Source: Diphasiastrum complanatum (Eukaryota; Streptophyta; Lycopodiopsida; Lycopodiales; Lycopodiaceae). Taken from it: a stretch of 64,000 nucleotides of DNA. A program made the position numbers and the translations under genes. This document shows positions 1-11,575 of this stretch, piece by piece; the first letter of the stretch is position 1, and the number at the start of each line of letters is the position of its first letter. The DNA lies in contig CM055100.1 in NCBI GenBank assembly GCA_029204225.1, forward strand, positions 58,836,975 through 58,900,974, written 5' to 3'. The notes under the pieces are model-generated. The model saw only the letters and a program-made list of their open reading frames with translations. It was not told where the DNA came from and did no database searches.

Positions 1-1621
1 TCAAAAATCTGCATTTGGCCTGATTGGAATTTGGCCTCTTCTAATTCTTCCTTCAGCTTCTCATAAGCAATAATTTGCAGTTGCAGATATTGCATCTAGA
101 AGGTCTGGATCATCCTCTCCTGGATTCTCTTCCATGCTACCGGATCAATTCGGTATCTGCCATGAGATACGCAGGCATCGAGTGTGACTTCGACGCTGAT
201 TCGCCACAGTATTGCCTCTTCGGCCTGTTTCTTGTATATTTGATTGCCTTTCTTTAACATTTCTGCAGAATTTTGCAGTTGGGCAATTGATTCCTGAGCA
301 CTGTTGTGTTCATTGCTCAGCTCCTTATTGCTACTCTGAAGAGTAGTTCGCACTCGTCTCTCCTCCTGCAAAGAAGCCTGCAGGGTTTGAAGTTGTTGTT
401 TAAGCAGTATGTTCTCACTTTCGAAGGCATTGGACTGCTCTTGCATTTCTTCCAATACTTTGAGCGTGGCATCCTGCCTTCCTTTCATTTCTTCAAGCTC
501 TGTATCTTTTCTGCTCAGCTCCGCATTAGCTGCTTCAGGCTCCTCATTTCTATAGGCCAACTCATCCTTTGTTTCGCTCAGCTCTATATCTTTTTGGGTG
601 AGGTCTGTTCGGACTCTTTTATACTTGGACCCCAACTTTCTGGATACTTTTTCCAAGCTATCAAGATTCTGAATAGCTGCTCGAGTATCTGGCAGTAGTG
701 TTCCAAAAACCTTTTGATATAACTCGGCATCGAGGATTGGTTCCTCGACGTCGCTTTCGCTACCCTGCTGGTCATCAAAAAGTTGCTCTACTCCTTGTGG
801 TTCTGGCTCTTGTGGTATTTCAGCCTAATTATGCTCCTGATCAGTAGTGTCCTCCGCCTCCTCTTCCGCATTACTATTTCCTTCTTTGTTGGATAGTGGT
901 GTGTACTGGGATGATGGCGAAGTCATCCACATCGTGCTCTCTTGACTGGATGACGACAATGTGGCTGCCTTTGATGTCTGCATCTGGGATTCCACCTCAA
1001 TTGATGGTGCTAGCTCTGGCAGTACTGGTGCAATCCTAATATCCTCCTGCATTGTTAGCACACCAGCATGCATACATAAAATGCCCATCTGCTGACCCAG
1101 CCTGGAGAACTGATTAACTTTTATTAATTTACAGAATTGCTTGAAAGCAATCTGTCCGAAGGCAATTTGTTCTCTATTTAAAGCTCTCAGCAGGTATCCC
1201 ATATTGGGTTTTGAAATTGTGTACTCTTGTTCCGGTAAAAAGATAGAAAAAGAGCAAATCAAATGAAGCTCTTGAGATTGGGGTCTCTTATGTAAGAGAG
1301 TTTGTATCCTCGTTTCTCAAGATAAGCCTCTTCTTGAAAAGCTCTGCTCTCCGCAATGAAATCTGGTCTAGTAACTGGCATACTGCCGTCCATAGGCAAT
1401 CCTAAGGCACGACAGTAAAACCCCTCAGTGATAACAATCTCTTGATTGCGGACGGTTGTGAAAATATGTCCTTCTTCTGTTTCGCCCAAATTGCGGATAT
1501 AAAAATCAGTAAGAATTACTGATGGATTGAATTGAAGAGGACCTTCAATTCACGCTCGAACAACTAGTGGTTGTACTACTGGTATTACTGGATTTGGGTG
1601 CGTTTTGAATACAATCGCCAT
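1..1621 (-). pseudogene. Decayed retrotransposon-type ORF with plant 'transposase_32'-like region and long coiled coil
   Basis: Reading leftwards from the ATG at 1621 one long frame is seen, broken by TGA at 1550-1552, a one-base shift near 1260, and TAG codons at 825-827 and 96-98; it is still open at the window edge. The first part (about 1540-1270) contains DFYIRNLGETEEG and, after it, YCRALGLPMDG, which resembles the plant transposon protein domain often called transposase_32 (memory only). The next part (1262-1010) contains LLRALNREQIAFGQ. After an acidic, Ser-rich stretch, about 730-1 is a strongly heptad-like Glu/Lys/Gln/Leu coiled coil. Such proteins occur as extra ORFs in Tat/Athila-like Ty3/gypsy elements, and a gypsy-type primer site lies upstream at 2436-2454. 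Function unknown; inactive if the stops are real. Confidence 0.6.
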
Positions 1622-1843
1622 AGTGCTTGCAGATGTGAACGAGAGATGGCATACAAGAGCTTGATCGCAACAATTCGCAATTTGGAGGGCAAGAGTGATG
1701 GAAACTAGTAGCGACAACAACTGAAGTGTTTGAGGTTTTAGGCGTATTGATGGTATTTTGGCGGATTAGACTAATATTAAATGGAAGCGTGTCCTTGGTT
1801 TTGAAGGTCCATACTCAATAATAAAGTGGCTAGTCCTAAAAAC

Positions 1844-1869
1844 AAAAATAAATAAATAAATAAATAAAC
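1844..1869. repeat. (AAAT)n microsatellite
   Basis: Short run of AAAT/AATA units in an AT-rich stretch (1780-2190) between the decayed ORF and the small ORF at 2196-2369. The stretch also repeats a CGAAAAATGCGAAAG-like motif. No gene is seen in it. Confidence 0.8.
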
Positions 1870-2195
1870 AAAATACACGAACGCTTCGCTTGGTAAATCA
1901 AAACGAAAATTATTATGCGAAAAATGTGAAAGTGTCGGAAGGTAGAAAATCCCGAAAAATGCGAAAGTAAGTGTCGCAATTTCCATATTTCCAAAATGGT
2001 AAATTCCAATGTAGTGTCGGGTTTTTCGCAAAGTATAAAATGTAGCGAAGGTCTCAGGTTTTCCGCAATACAAACAATGCAGCATGCTTCGGCATTTTCA
2101 CTAAAATTTAAACTAGTTTTGGCATTTTCGCTAATACTTTGGTAAAATAAAATAAAACAAAACAAAAATAATATTTGGACAAAAAATGACGGCCT

Positions 2196-2369
2196 TCAAA
2201 AACTGATGTATAAGAGATCATTAAACGCTTCAGGTGTTAATCTTGCTCTAACTGGTGAGTTTTGCAAATTCTGCAAATACAAATCTCTAGACTTCCTATA
2301 TGCTTCTAAACGCTGTGCACGCTCTAAACGTTTCTGTTCAATAATTGCTTGAGAGTATGTTCTTGGCAT
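2196..2369 (-). CDS. Small 57-residue hypothetical ORF
   Basis: ATG at 2367-2369, stop TGA at 2196-2198. The product starts MPRTYSQAII and has a charged helical middle (EQKRLERAQRLEAYRKSRD). It lies between a gypsy-type primer-binding site (2436-2454, minus) and the large decayed ORF that starts at 1621, all on the same strand, so it may be the leader ORF or gag start of that element. No family recognised. A 57-codon frame can be open by chance; the polar, helix-forming composition is the only argument that it codes. Confidence 0.3.
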   Translation of the reverse strand: MPRTYSQAIIEQKRLERAQRLEAYRKSRDLYLQNLQNSPVRARLTPEAFNDLLYISF

Positions 2370-2435
2370 GCACTACATGAGAAAGATTTGTAGATGTAAT
2401 ACACTTAAAAATATTGCAAAAGGTGAAATTCATCT

Positions 2436-2454
2436 CCTTGGCAATGGTGCCAAA
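2436..2454 (-). other. Ty3/gypsy primer-binding site (minus strand)
   Basis: The minus strand reads TTTGGCACCATTGCCAAGG, a variant of the TTTGGCGCCGTTGCCGGGGA signature beside the 5' LTR of plant Tat/Athila-type gypsy elements. A related, better preserved site lies at 16130-16147 on the plus strand. The adjoining LTR would end at 2458 (TGTGGTGG on plus) and extend to higher coordinates. Its far end was not located, so no LTR is called in 2458-3200. Confidence 0.5.
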
Positions 2455-2457
2455 TTA

Positions 2458-4089
2458 TGTGGTGGCCTAGTCATTATAGATTTCCACAAAATCAATGAAT
2501 AACGTAGTATAAAAGGTTTGATCATTCCCCAAGAGAGAGAATAATCTCATCTTTTGCATGGTAAATCTATGTATGATGATAAACAGACTAGAGTGTATAA
2601 AGTTCACGATGAATACTACAGCAACATAACTGGTTATCCAAAGATATTTGGGTAAATTGGCATCCAGGAACGCCAATGATGAAACAATTTGGTCAAGGTC
2701 TGTAATTGTAAGAATAATTTTATCTTTCAGGCTCTTCAGGCATCAGGAAAACAGTCAGAACTGACAGCAACTAGCAATTAGATTCATCAAGCAGAATCTT
2801 AGCTAAAATTTCTTCTTAATCAAACACAGAGAATTAGTGTTTATCGTAGAAAGCAAACAAGACAAAGCCTCAATCAATCCCATTATCTGAACACATAGCT
2901 CATTCAGAGTTGAAGGAGTTTCTGCTAAAAGTTATGTTTAACCACTTCGGTTGGTGTCGTCTGAAAATCCGTGTTAGAGTAACTGAAATTCAGTATAACT
3001 TAAGAAATGTATGTGACACATACATAACAGTATCACAATCGATCACGGATCATACAGAGTGTGTTCGCACAAATGATAAGAAGTAATTCTATGAGAGATA
3101 ACAGAAGGAAAGAATGTTCAAGTTATAAGAACTTGCTCTTCGCTCTCTATTGATACTCAGCTCTACGTAGAAATGTGTATGTACAATGGCACATAGTGCT
3201 ATCCTTATAGGAATGTTCTTTAGCCTCAATGTCGCTTACGAACCGTCAAATGTCGGTTCTGAACTTCTATTGTGTCTCTTTAGAACGTCGCAACTTCTAC
3301 TCAAAATATGAATTTACAAAGTGCGAAATAGGCCTTTACATGTATTTAGGCACTATAGCACATTTTATATACATGGAAATTGAAATTTTTTTCCAATATA
3401 TGATAAAATTTGGATAATGTGAGATCATAAGACTCCACACTTGCATGTTGCATGCACTAATTGCATGTTGCATGCATGCACTCTAACTAACTTTGCATGT
3501 CATCTACTTTTATGCATGTCTACAAATCTAGATCTACTTAACTCAAACTCGCCCTAATCTACAAGGTCATGTGCTCAATTCACATACCTTTGATATATAC
3601 AATGGAACAAAGTGAAATATGACCATCTAGACATTGTGCATGTCATGTAGCTTGAGTTTGTACATGCTAGAGAATGATATTTACAGCTTGTAATTGCACA
3701 AGCAAGATGATTTTTCTCATCAACCCCTATAGACAAGTTGGATAGCTTTTTATTCTTCACAGGGTGGCCCTTGCCCCTTGCTTCCTATTGGCTACTTGAA
3801 AAGGATGGGATTGAGATCCACACCATCCACAAGAAACACAAACTAATCTATGGTGTAGGAAGAAGCACACCTCAACTACCACCATTTGACTTTTGACTCA
3901 CTCAAAAAACTTAGTAACTTAAACTTAACTTAGACTTTGGCTTCTAATATTATTTTTTATTACATGGCCCAGAGTCTAGTTTATTCCAAAAAAATTATTT
4001 ACAAGTGCTCATTGGGCCATGGGCTTACGCACGGAGGATGTCATGACCCTCGCATCTTATTTCTACTAATTTTGACATTTTACTTATTT
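2458..4089. other. Gene-poor stretch, probable old LTR sequence
   Basis: No credible coding region on either strand. The left part is likely LTR of the minus-strand gypsy-like element whose primer site is at 2436-2454. Between about 3440 and 3520 TGCATG is repeated at least six times. The remainder is AT-rich and unrecognised. Confidence 0.4.
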
Positions 4090-4750
4090 ACAAGCACGAC
4101 GGGAATACCCCCAACATAGAGGAAGCCACTCAGATCCATATACCTCAATACAATCAGACATGGATCCCAGGATCCCGTGAGCGGTGACTCGAGGACAAGC
4201 TTGCATTGACATGATGTCGGTAGGTGGCACATAGCCAGGGAGAGTGAGCAGATGCTAAGAGCCAATAGAGGCAGGTGATGCTTTGACAATCGGCTTGAAT
4301 AGCAAGATGTTGACCAAAATTGGAGACATTAGATGAGCTCAATGTGTGGATGACGAGTCCATTGGGGTGGCACTCAAGAAGATGCTAAAGTTGCTCATGT
4401 ATGATACATCATTAGATGTATAGAGGATGTTGTGCATTAGTTTTTGTGTGGTGACCTAGGGACAGCAGGTCAAGCCTACTTGGAGGTAGGCGACATAGAG
4501 TGTACCTGGAGGTGGTACATGTTCTAAGGGCATGGAGTGCATTATGAGGTGATGTGGATCCAACATGCCTATGGTTGTGAGCCAACAGGACTGGAGATGG
4601 TTGCTCAAGGAGTGATATATGATACTTTGGTGAGTGATTAGGTCAACTTCATGGTTACATGCATAGTGGTCTTCAGGTTGGCGTCACATGTTGTGTTTGT
4701 TATCCATCATTATTCGATAAGCAGGATGCAACTTTGTTTGATAAGGTCTC
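4090..4750 (-). repeat. Copy of repeat family D, inverted relative to the copy at about 20320-20870
   Basis: This block is the reverse complement, with many substitutions, of part of the repeat inside element B. Examples are the segments around 4450-4560 and 4600-4740 against about 20340-20600, matching by eye over several hundred bases (for instance GGTCAAGCCTACTTGGAGGT here and its complement near 20570). No ORF survives in it. The family is dispersed and in both orientations; I cannot assign a class. Confidence 0.6.
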
Positions 4751-4839
4751 TGTTGAGAAAATGGCCTCTGTTTCTACTGTGGCCAATTAGACTCCCTGTC
4801 TCAGTCCCAACGGATTGGTATCAGTCTTGATAAGCATAA

Positions 4840-5589
4840 AGCCACAAGTTTTAACAATAAGCACATCGAGATCAAGTACCACTACTTCAGGAGTAAACTA
4901 CTCAACGAGGTAAGTTTGAAATTTTGTAGAACCAGTACATGGCAGCTGATATATTTACAAAAGGGTTAAATCAGGAAGCACACAAGAAATTTTGTGCTAT
5001 CTTGAACAAGTTCCATTCATTCCGGATCACGTCCAAGGATGGCAGTTATACCATAATCGACATCTCCCTAGAGCTTCTACAAAGCATTGGATTTCCTAAC
5101 CTGGGCGAGACGATTCATGGCAAGGGTACCAACTACGACTCATAAAAGTTTCTGCTGGATGATGGAAAGACCATTGCACAAACCAACTACGGTATTGGCA
5201 TCAGACTCATCAAGGATCCTAATTTTAGGGCAGCCTTAGAGATCCTCATGGCCATGGTCAAGGTCCATATTGTTAAAATAGATTGCATTCCACCAAGCGA
5301 TCTATTTTTCTTAACCCTCACCATGAATGATCCCTCTCAAAATGACAAGTGGGCAGAAAAAGTTCATGAAAAGTTATGTGTGGTCCTGAAAGCTCCAAAT
5401 CCACCACCAAATGTGGATATCTTCTACACATGTTGGTCACAAAACAACTGGGACAATGAACGGTCGTGGCCCTCAAAGAGCCAGAGGACATATATCCTAG
5501 CACCAGAAAGAGGGCAGCCCCCAAGTGTCAGCCAGACCTATTTCACCTACACCAACAACAAAGAAGCAGAAGGTGACAATCACAAATGA
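4840..5589 (+). pseudogene. Copia RNase H C-terminus with about 200-codon downstream extension
   Basis: From about 4856 the sequence reads NKHIEIKYHYFRSKLL, the conserved last block of copia RNase H (usually KHIDVRYHF). After a frame change at about 4930 it reads MAADIFTKGLNQEAHKKF (usually the ADIFTKPL block). The same frame then runs on past a single TAA at 5143-5145 to 5589, with polar and Pro-rich sequence (NPPPNVDIFY, RGQPPSVSQTYF). Another frame opens at 5525-5719 (PTPTTKKQKVTI). Copia polyproteins usually end shortly after the ADIFTK motif, so the extension is unusual. Inactive because of the frameshift and stop. Confidence 0.65.
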
Positions 5590-5786
5590 TGACATCTCCC
5601 CTGATATCTTATCAAGTGATATAGGGACAGAGTATAGTGAATCCGGCAGGAGCTTGAAATCCTCTCAAGTCCTAAAGGAGGTTTTGGTACAACAAGAGGC
5701 CCTACTTCAACATGCCTAGCAAAGAATGTTGAAAATGAAAAATCATCTATCTTATCTTTAGGCTTTGGTAAATATTCTATGCGTAT

Positions 5787-6629
<843 letters not shown>

Positions 6630-6642
6630 TGGTATCAGAGCC
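6630..6642 (+). other. Copia primer-binding site (initiator tRNA-Met type)
   Basis: TGGTATCAGAGCC directly follows the LTR end. This is the classic plant copia minus-strand primer site, complementary to the 3' end of initiator tRNA-Met. The same site occurs at 12978, 22595 and 32047, and in a mutated form at 17135. Confidence 0.9.
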
Positions 6643-7193
6643 AAATTAAGCTTTGCATGCTATTATCATTGATTGTGTAGGAAATTTTGAGTACAATTTA
6701 AGCAAAAAAGCTGTTTACCACTTTCTTTACCTTTTCTTGAAAAGTGTTTGGTTCAAAGAAGATATAATCAAGATTTTAGATCAGAATTGACATTGTACAG
6801 AATTTCGGAATTCCCCTCATCAAATTTTGCTTGATTCACAATCCATTTTTTGAATAATCAATACAAGAAACTTGAGATCTAGACATAGTTTTGAGTTATT
6901 GAACACATTGAGCCTTCTTTGAATCAATAGTATTGTCTTTTGAAGCATTTTACACATGCCAAAAGTAGAATCAAAGCTTGTCTATACGCTTCAATTTATT
7001 TTTTGAGAGATTGATCTAGTTTATTTTGTTTTGTGAAATATTTTAGACCTATCTCAAATTCAGTTGCAAGATTTCACATAGGATTTGATAGTACACCCTT
7101 GAAAATTCCTATAGTGAAAGAGAGTAGCAACATCTAGTTTGTTTGGAACAAGCTCAAACATATATTTGTCCAATAACAAGAAGTCTTCACAAT

Positions 7194-8160
7194 ATGGCAC
7201 CTATAGGAGGATATCTCTTAGTACCAAGTGAAAGACTAAGTAGCTCCAATTATTCAATATGGAAGGTTAGGATGGAGTCTGTTCTTATATTCCTGGATGT
7301 TATGGACATAGTACTTGGTATTGAGAAGGAGCTTCGAGCACAACTTGAATTACCAAAGTTTAAGAAGAGAGCTGGCTCTACACGTCATTAGAATGAATGT
7401 CTCTAATGAGATTCTAAGAGAAATAGGATCTTGCACCACTGCTAAAGAAGCTTGGGATGCACTTAAGTCTATTTACGAAGCTAAAAACACTTCTAGAATT
7501 CTCAGTTTTCAAAGAAGGGAGGAGAGTGCATCAAATTATGTTTTGAGAGTAAAAGATCTTCATAGGGAGCTTGCTTGTGTTGGTGTCACAGTCAACCAAG
7601 ATGAGCTAGTACAAGTCATTCTAAATGGCTTAAAAGAAAACTATGATAATTTAGTTCAATCCTTTGTCATAAAGGAACCCAACGGGGTTGGCTCAACTGG
7701 TTAGCTTGGCATCCAAAGTTTCTTTGGTCCCAGGTTCGAGCCTCCCCTTGGAAACCAAGAAGCATAAAGGAGGAGTTTCCCAATTTGGAGACTCTTCAAG
7801 AAATTCTCATCTCTGAAGAAGCAAGGCAAAGTTACAAACTTTCAAGGACGAACAAACTCGAGCATATGGACAAAGACAAAGCTCTTTTTGTCAAGGAAAA
7901 GCACAAAGGGAGGAGCAAGAATTAATTTTCTCAAGCCTTCATCAAAGATGAAGCAAAGGACAAAAACAAAGATGGAGAAGAAGATGACTCAACTCATCCT
8001 TCTACTTCCAAGAACAAGAAGAAGAAAGTCAAGTGTTTCTTTTGTGGCAAAAAGGGGCACTATGCCTCTGATTGCTTCAAAAGGAAAAATCAACTCAAAC
8101 AAGCAAATCTCTCTGATGAGAAAGAAGAAGACTTTATTGCAAGTAATGGAAAAGGATCCC
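7194..8160 (+). pseudogene. Copia element A gag (UBN2-type) with CCHC knuckle
   Basis: ATG at 7194 begins MAPIGGYLLVPSERL, followed by NYSIWKVRMES, the typical start of copia Gag of the UBN2/DUF4219 type that coats element RNA. The frame shifts at about 7385; the new frame continues through LREIGSCTTAKEAWDAL and LVQVILNGLKENYDNL to 7676, where an 86-bp tRNA-like insertion breaks it. Gag resumes with ETLQEILISEEARQS. A zinc knuckle CFFCGKKGHYASDC (CX2CX4HX4C) lies at about 8034-8075. At least three lesions make it inactive. Confidence 0.85.
7677..7762 (+). mobile_element. 86-bp tRNA-derived (SINE-like) insertion
   Basis: Flanked by the direct repeat CATAAAGGA (7668-7676 and 7763-7771), it interrupts the gag reading frame. 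It carries an RNA polymerase III A box (TGGCTCAACTGGTTAG) and B box (GGTTCGAGCC) about 30 bp apart, as in a tRNA gene, with GGGG and CCCC ends that could pair as an acceptor stem. The T arm does not fold properly, so it is not a working tRNA. It looks like a very short SINE or a retroposed tRNA. No poly(A) tail is visible; the end is CCAAGAAG. Confidence 0.7.
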
Positions 8161-9530
8161 TCATGGTTTCAAGCTTTTCTTTAACACCCTTCAAGAAGGA
8201 TGGAGCATGGTACATTAATAGTGGTGCCTCATCACATAGAATTGGCAATATTCCATTAAAACTTGCTTCTTCTAAAGTTCTATCACTTTCCAATGTTCTT
8301 TTTGTTCCTAAGCTTACAAAGAACTTGATAAGTGTTGGATTGTGGTTGTGATGGAAAATTCAATGCCAATACTTGCTTTATTAAGAAAGGTGACGAGATC
8401 CTAGCTAATGGATTTAGATATGGTGGCATCTTCAAGTTAAATTCTTATGAAAATGCAATTTTTTGTGAAATTGCTTTTATGTCTAGGGAGGAGTTATGGC
8501 ATAGAAAGTTGGGACATCCCAACTACAAATCTACGCTTTCTATGATCAAGAATGATAAGGCTATTGGCCTACCAAAATCACTTTCCAAAGATATCATGTC
8601 ATGTGAGGCTTGTGCTATTGCAAAATCACATAGAAAGCCATATCAAAGGTCTTCTATTAAGACTTCTCATCCTTTGGAATTAATTCACTTGGATGTTCAC
8701 TTTTCTTCCTCAAAAAGTATTGGTGGTGTTACTTGTTTTGTTACCTTCATTGATGACTTTACGAGATATACTTGGTTGTACCTTCTTTCTTCAAAAACTA
8801 TGGTGTTTGAACACTTCCTAATTTTCAAAGCTTATGCTGAGAAACAGTTTTCTTCTAAAGTTAAAGCTTTGAGATGTGATGGAGGAGGAGAATACATCTC
8901 CAATAAGTTCCATGATTATTGTGAGGTTGAAGGAATCAAGATAGAATTTTCTTGTGCTTATTCCCCATCTCAAAATGGGGTTGCCGAAAGGAAAATGTGA
9001 ATGTGCTAAAGCAATCCAAATTGAAGCCTCTTTTCCTATTGAGTATTGGGGAGAAGCAATTAATTGTGCAAATTATTTGTGCAATAGATTACCTCACAAT
9101 ACACTTGCAGGAAAATCACCATATGAAGTCTTATTCAAGAAGAAACCTAAGGTTGATCACTTAGAGTTTTTGGATGTGCTTGCTTTGTTCATGTACCCTT
9201 GGAAACAAGGAGAAAGTTTATCTAAATTCAATCAAAGGGATTATGGTTGGATACTCTCCCTCTACCTCAATTACAATTGAGAGTAGAGATGTTATTTTTC
9301 ATTAGAGTAAAAAATACACCTTTAAAGAGGCCGAGATCAAAGGTCCTCAAATAGATATCTCTTTTGAAGATTATCATGAAGGGATGGGGCCGAGAATTGA
9401 GGAGGAGTCTTCTAGAATCTTCTCACCAAGAAGATCACTAAGAGAAAGATCCGAGCCTAAGAGGCTCTCATATGGAGAAAAAGGCAAACAAGTGAAACTC
9501 AACTCCACTAATTATGCATATTTTCAAGGC
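8160..9530 (+). pseudogene. Copia element A protease-integrase and start of RT linker
   Basis: The protease box reads WYINSGASSH at about 8209-8238; the catalytic Asp of the usual DSGAS motif is Asn. Integrase follows (8332-9000): LWHRKLGHPN with the HHCC zinc site finishing CEACAIAKSHR, then catalytic Asp in LIHLDVHF, Asp in RCDGGGEYIS and Glu in QNGVAERKM. A frameshift at about 8990 moves to FPIEYWGEAINCANY, ending at 9280. The linker before RT is recognisable at 9384-9520 (FSPRRSLRERSEPKRLSYGE). RT and RNase H are absent because foreign sequence begins at about 9530. Inactive. Confidence 0.85.
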
Positions 9531-10330
9531 AATATAATTGCCAATAGAAAAGGGAGGGTTGTTTTGGACCGACTCTATTCTTTATGCCAACGCCATTTTG
9601 GCAATAGATTATTTAGTAAATGGTCCGAACAACCTGCTGCCGATAAACGACAGGTTATTGGTATCCTTCGTGATGAATTCCAACAAGAAGAGGAATTCGA
9701 GGGGAAGGAAATTCATAAACATATGAGCTTATGGATTAGGCATTGTCGTGATACGGCACGACGAGCTTATAGGGACGGGCAATCCAAGCCCTCCTGGTGT
9801 TCAAGAAATGATTGAAACCGTGTAAAAGCGGATGAACGAACACCAGATAAATACAAGATTCAGAAAGATGTTGCGGTCGCTAGGATGCATGGGATAGGCA
9901 ATTCTAGGTTGGGCTCGAGCGGAAAGGCGGAATTGCAAGCAAGCATGGTAAGTGAACTTACACTACTCTTATAGTTTATTTTTGATTTCATATGCTTTTA
10001 TTTTTTAATATGCATTATGACTAGCTACTTCAACGTAGCCCTAAATTAATTTCAACTTAAATTGAATGCATGGATAGTTGGCGGACTATGGACGTTTGCC
10101 AACTAAGGAGGAATACGAATATGCCTACAAGGAATTGTATGACGCATTAGTCAACAAACTAAAGAGCGAGGGTCATCCTCCAAATGTGAGTACTAGTTTT
10201 TGTATTCATACTACTGTGGTTTGTATCATGACGTCAATTTTATTTAATTTAATACGATCAAGCATTAAATATTAATGTAGTTTGTTTGTTTGTGTTCATG
10301 CAGACTGGACATCACGACGACGACGAGTAG
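9530..10330 (+). pseudogene. 3' part of a spliced Ptta/En-Spm-like transposon gene
   Basis: A frame fused to the copia linker encodes RKGRVVLDRLYSLCQ, WIRHCRDTARRAYRD and, after a TGA at 9813-9815, the same frame continues DKYKIQKDVAVARMHG to the exon end at 9947. Splice sites fit exactly: donor GTAAGT at 9948, acceptor TAG ending 10077, exon 10078-10185 (starts LADYGRLPTKEEYEYAY), donor GTGAGT at 10186, acceptor CAG ending 10303, last exon 10304-10330 (TGHHDDDE, stop TAG). All junctions are phase 0. The layout resembles the C-terminus of Ptta/En-Spm (CACTA) accessory transposase proteins (memory only). The 5' part is missing. Confidence 0.5.
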
Positions 10331-10859
10331 ATTAGGTTTATAGATTTTAGTTGATGTTAGATCTAGAAAGATTCGTGTGACATTAAGCACCAATTTTGTA
10401 ATGAATTGATTCATATTATGAAAATATTATTATTGCAAATGATTGTGCTATATTGCCATTGCTTTAATATGTGCAATGTTCTTTTTTTCAAAAATTGCAA
10501 TGTCAAATTTAGGGATGTGGATTGACGTAATAACCAACTAAGAAATTAAATCCATGTGCAATGTTGGATTTCAAAACAACAATCAATATCATATATAAAA
10601 ATCTAAATAAAATTTATGATGTGCACAAAGCAATGCAATAAAGTATTGTCATTCGTAATGAACATGAAGTAATGCAATAAAATATAAAATGAAAAGTAGT
10701 CTAAGAATGAAAAGTACCTCATGCTTAGTTTGTTGTTTGATCCAAATGTTGAATGCAACTCAAAAATATTGTTTTAAAAACAATTCACGAACATCGCTTC
10801 TCCAAGAATAGCCCGATAAAAATGTGTGCGCTGTTTTTACGCATTTTTTATTTTTTTTA

Positions 10860-11275
10860 ACCTAATTGGGGACGTCGGAATCTGATGTTCTAACGCGTCG
10901 GAATCCGTCGTTCTAACGCGTCAGATAGACGTCAAATAGACGTTGGACACACGTCGGACATTTTTTTTTATCATTCTGTTAACAGACGTTGGATTTCGAC
11001 AACTTTATGGGACGTCGGAATCCGATGTCCAAGCATACGTCGGATGGACGTCGGATGGGTGTCGGACATCCGTTGGTGAAATTTAGGCATCATTCTATGT
11101 TTATAGACATCGGAATCACACTGAATTCAGAGACGTCGCAATGCGACATCCACGTTAGAACATTTGCGATGTCTTTGGATGTCGCAATGCGACGTTCACG
11201 TCAGATCCAATTTTCGTCATCGGATTTTGTGTTTCGGAATCCGGGACGTTGTGCCTATCAAAATGCGACATGTTT
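10860..11275. repeat. ACGTCGGA-rich subterminal repeat field
   Basis: At least ten variants of ACGTCGGAATCCGATGT-like units in both orientations, with related GTCGCAATGCGAC units towards 11190. Dense short direct and inverted repeats next to the 3' end of a Ptta/En-Spm-like gene are what a CACTA transposon end would show. I did not find the terminal CACTA sequence. The preceding stretch 10331-10859 has no gene. Confidence 0.65.
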
Positions 11276-11575
11276 TAAAGTCGTCGGGTTCTTTGTGTTG
11301 TGTTGGTTTATGGTCTGGCTTTGATTGCTTTGGGCCTTTCTTCTTCTTTTGCTTAGTCGTGCTCTTGTTGGTGTCTAAAGCGTGAGAATTAGTTGAGGAA
11401 CTTGAGCCTTCGTTCCTCCGCATGTCTTCCTGCAACAACATAGTGATGACTCTCGAAATAGTCATCACTCAGCTGTCGTATGAGCTTGGCAAGCTTGTAA
11501 GCAGTTGCATCACTATATGATCCATTGTTGATGAATCATCATCCACGTTTTGAGCCACTTGTTTGATAGTCCAAG
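11276..11575 (-). pseudogene. Copia gag fragment (minus strand)
   Basis: Minus-strand reading from about 11520 gives IVMQLLTSLPSSYDS, a TGA, then VMTISRVITMLLQEDMRR followed by a Ser/Thr/Lys-rich stretch (TNKSTTKQKKKKGPKQ). This matches the end of UBN2-type copia Gag (LLTSLPSSYE) as seen at 63112-63636. Truncated on both sides, with an internal stop. Confidence 0.6.
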
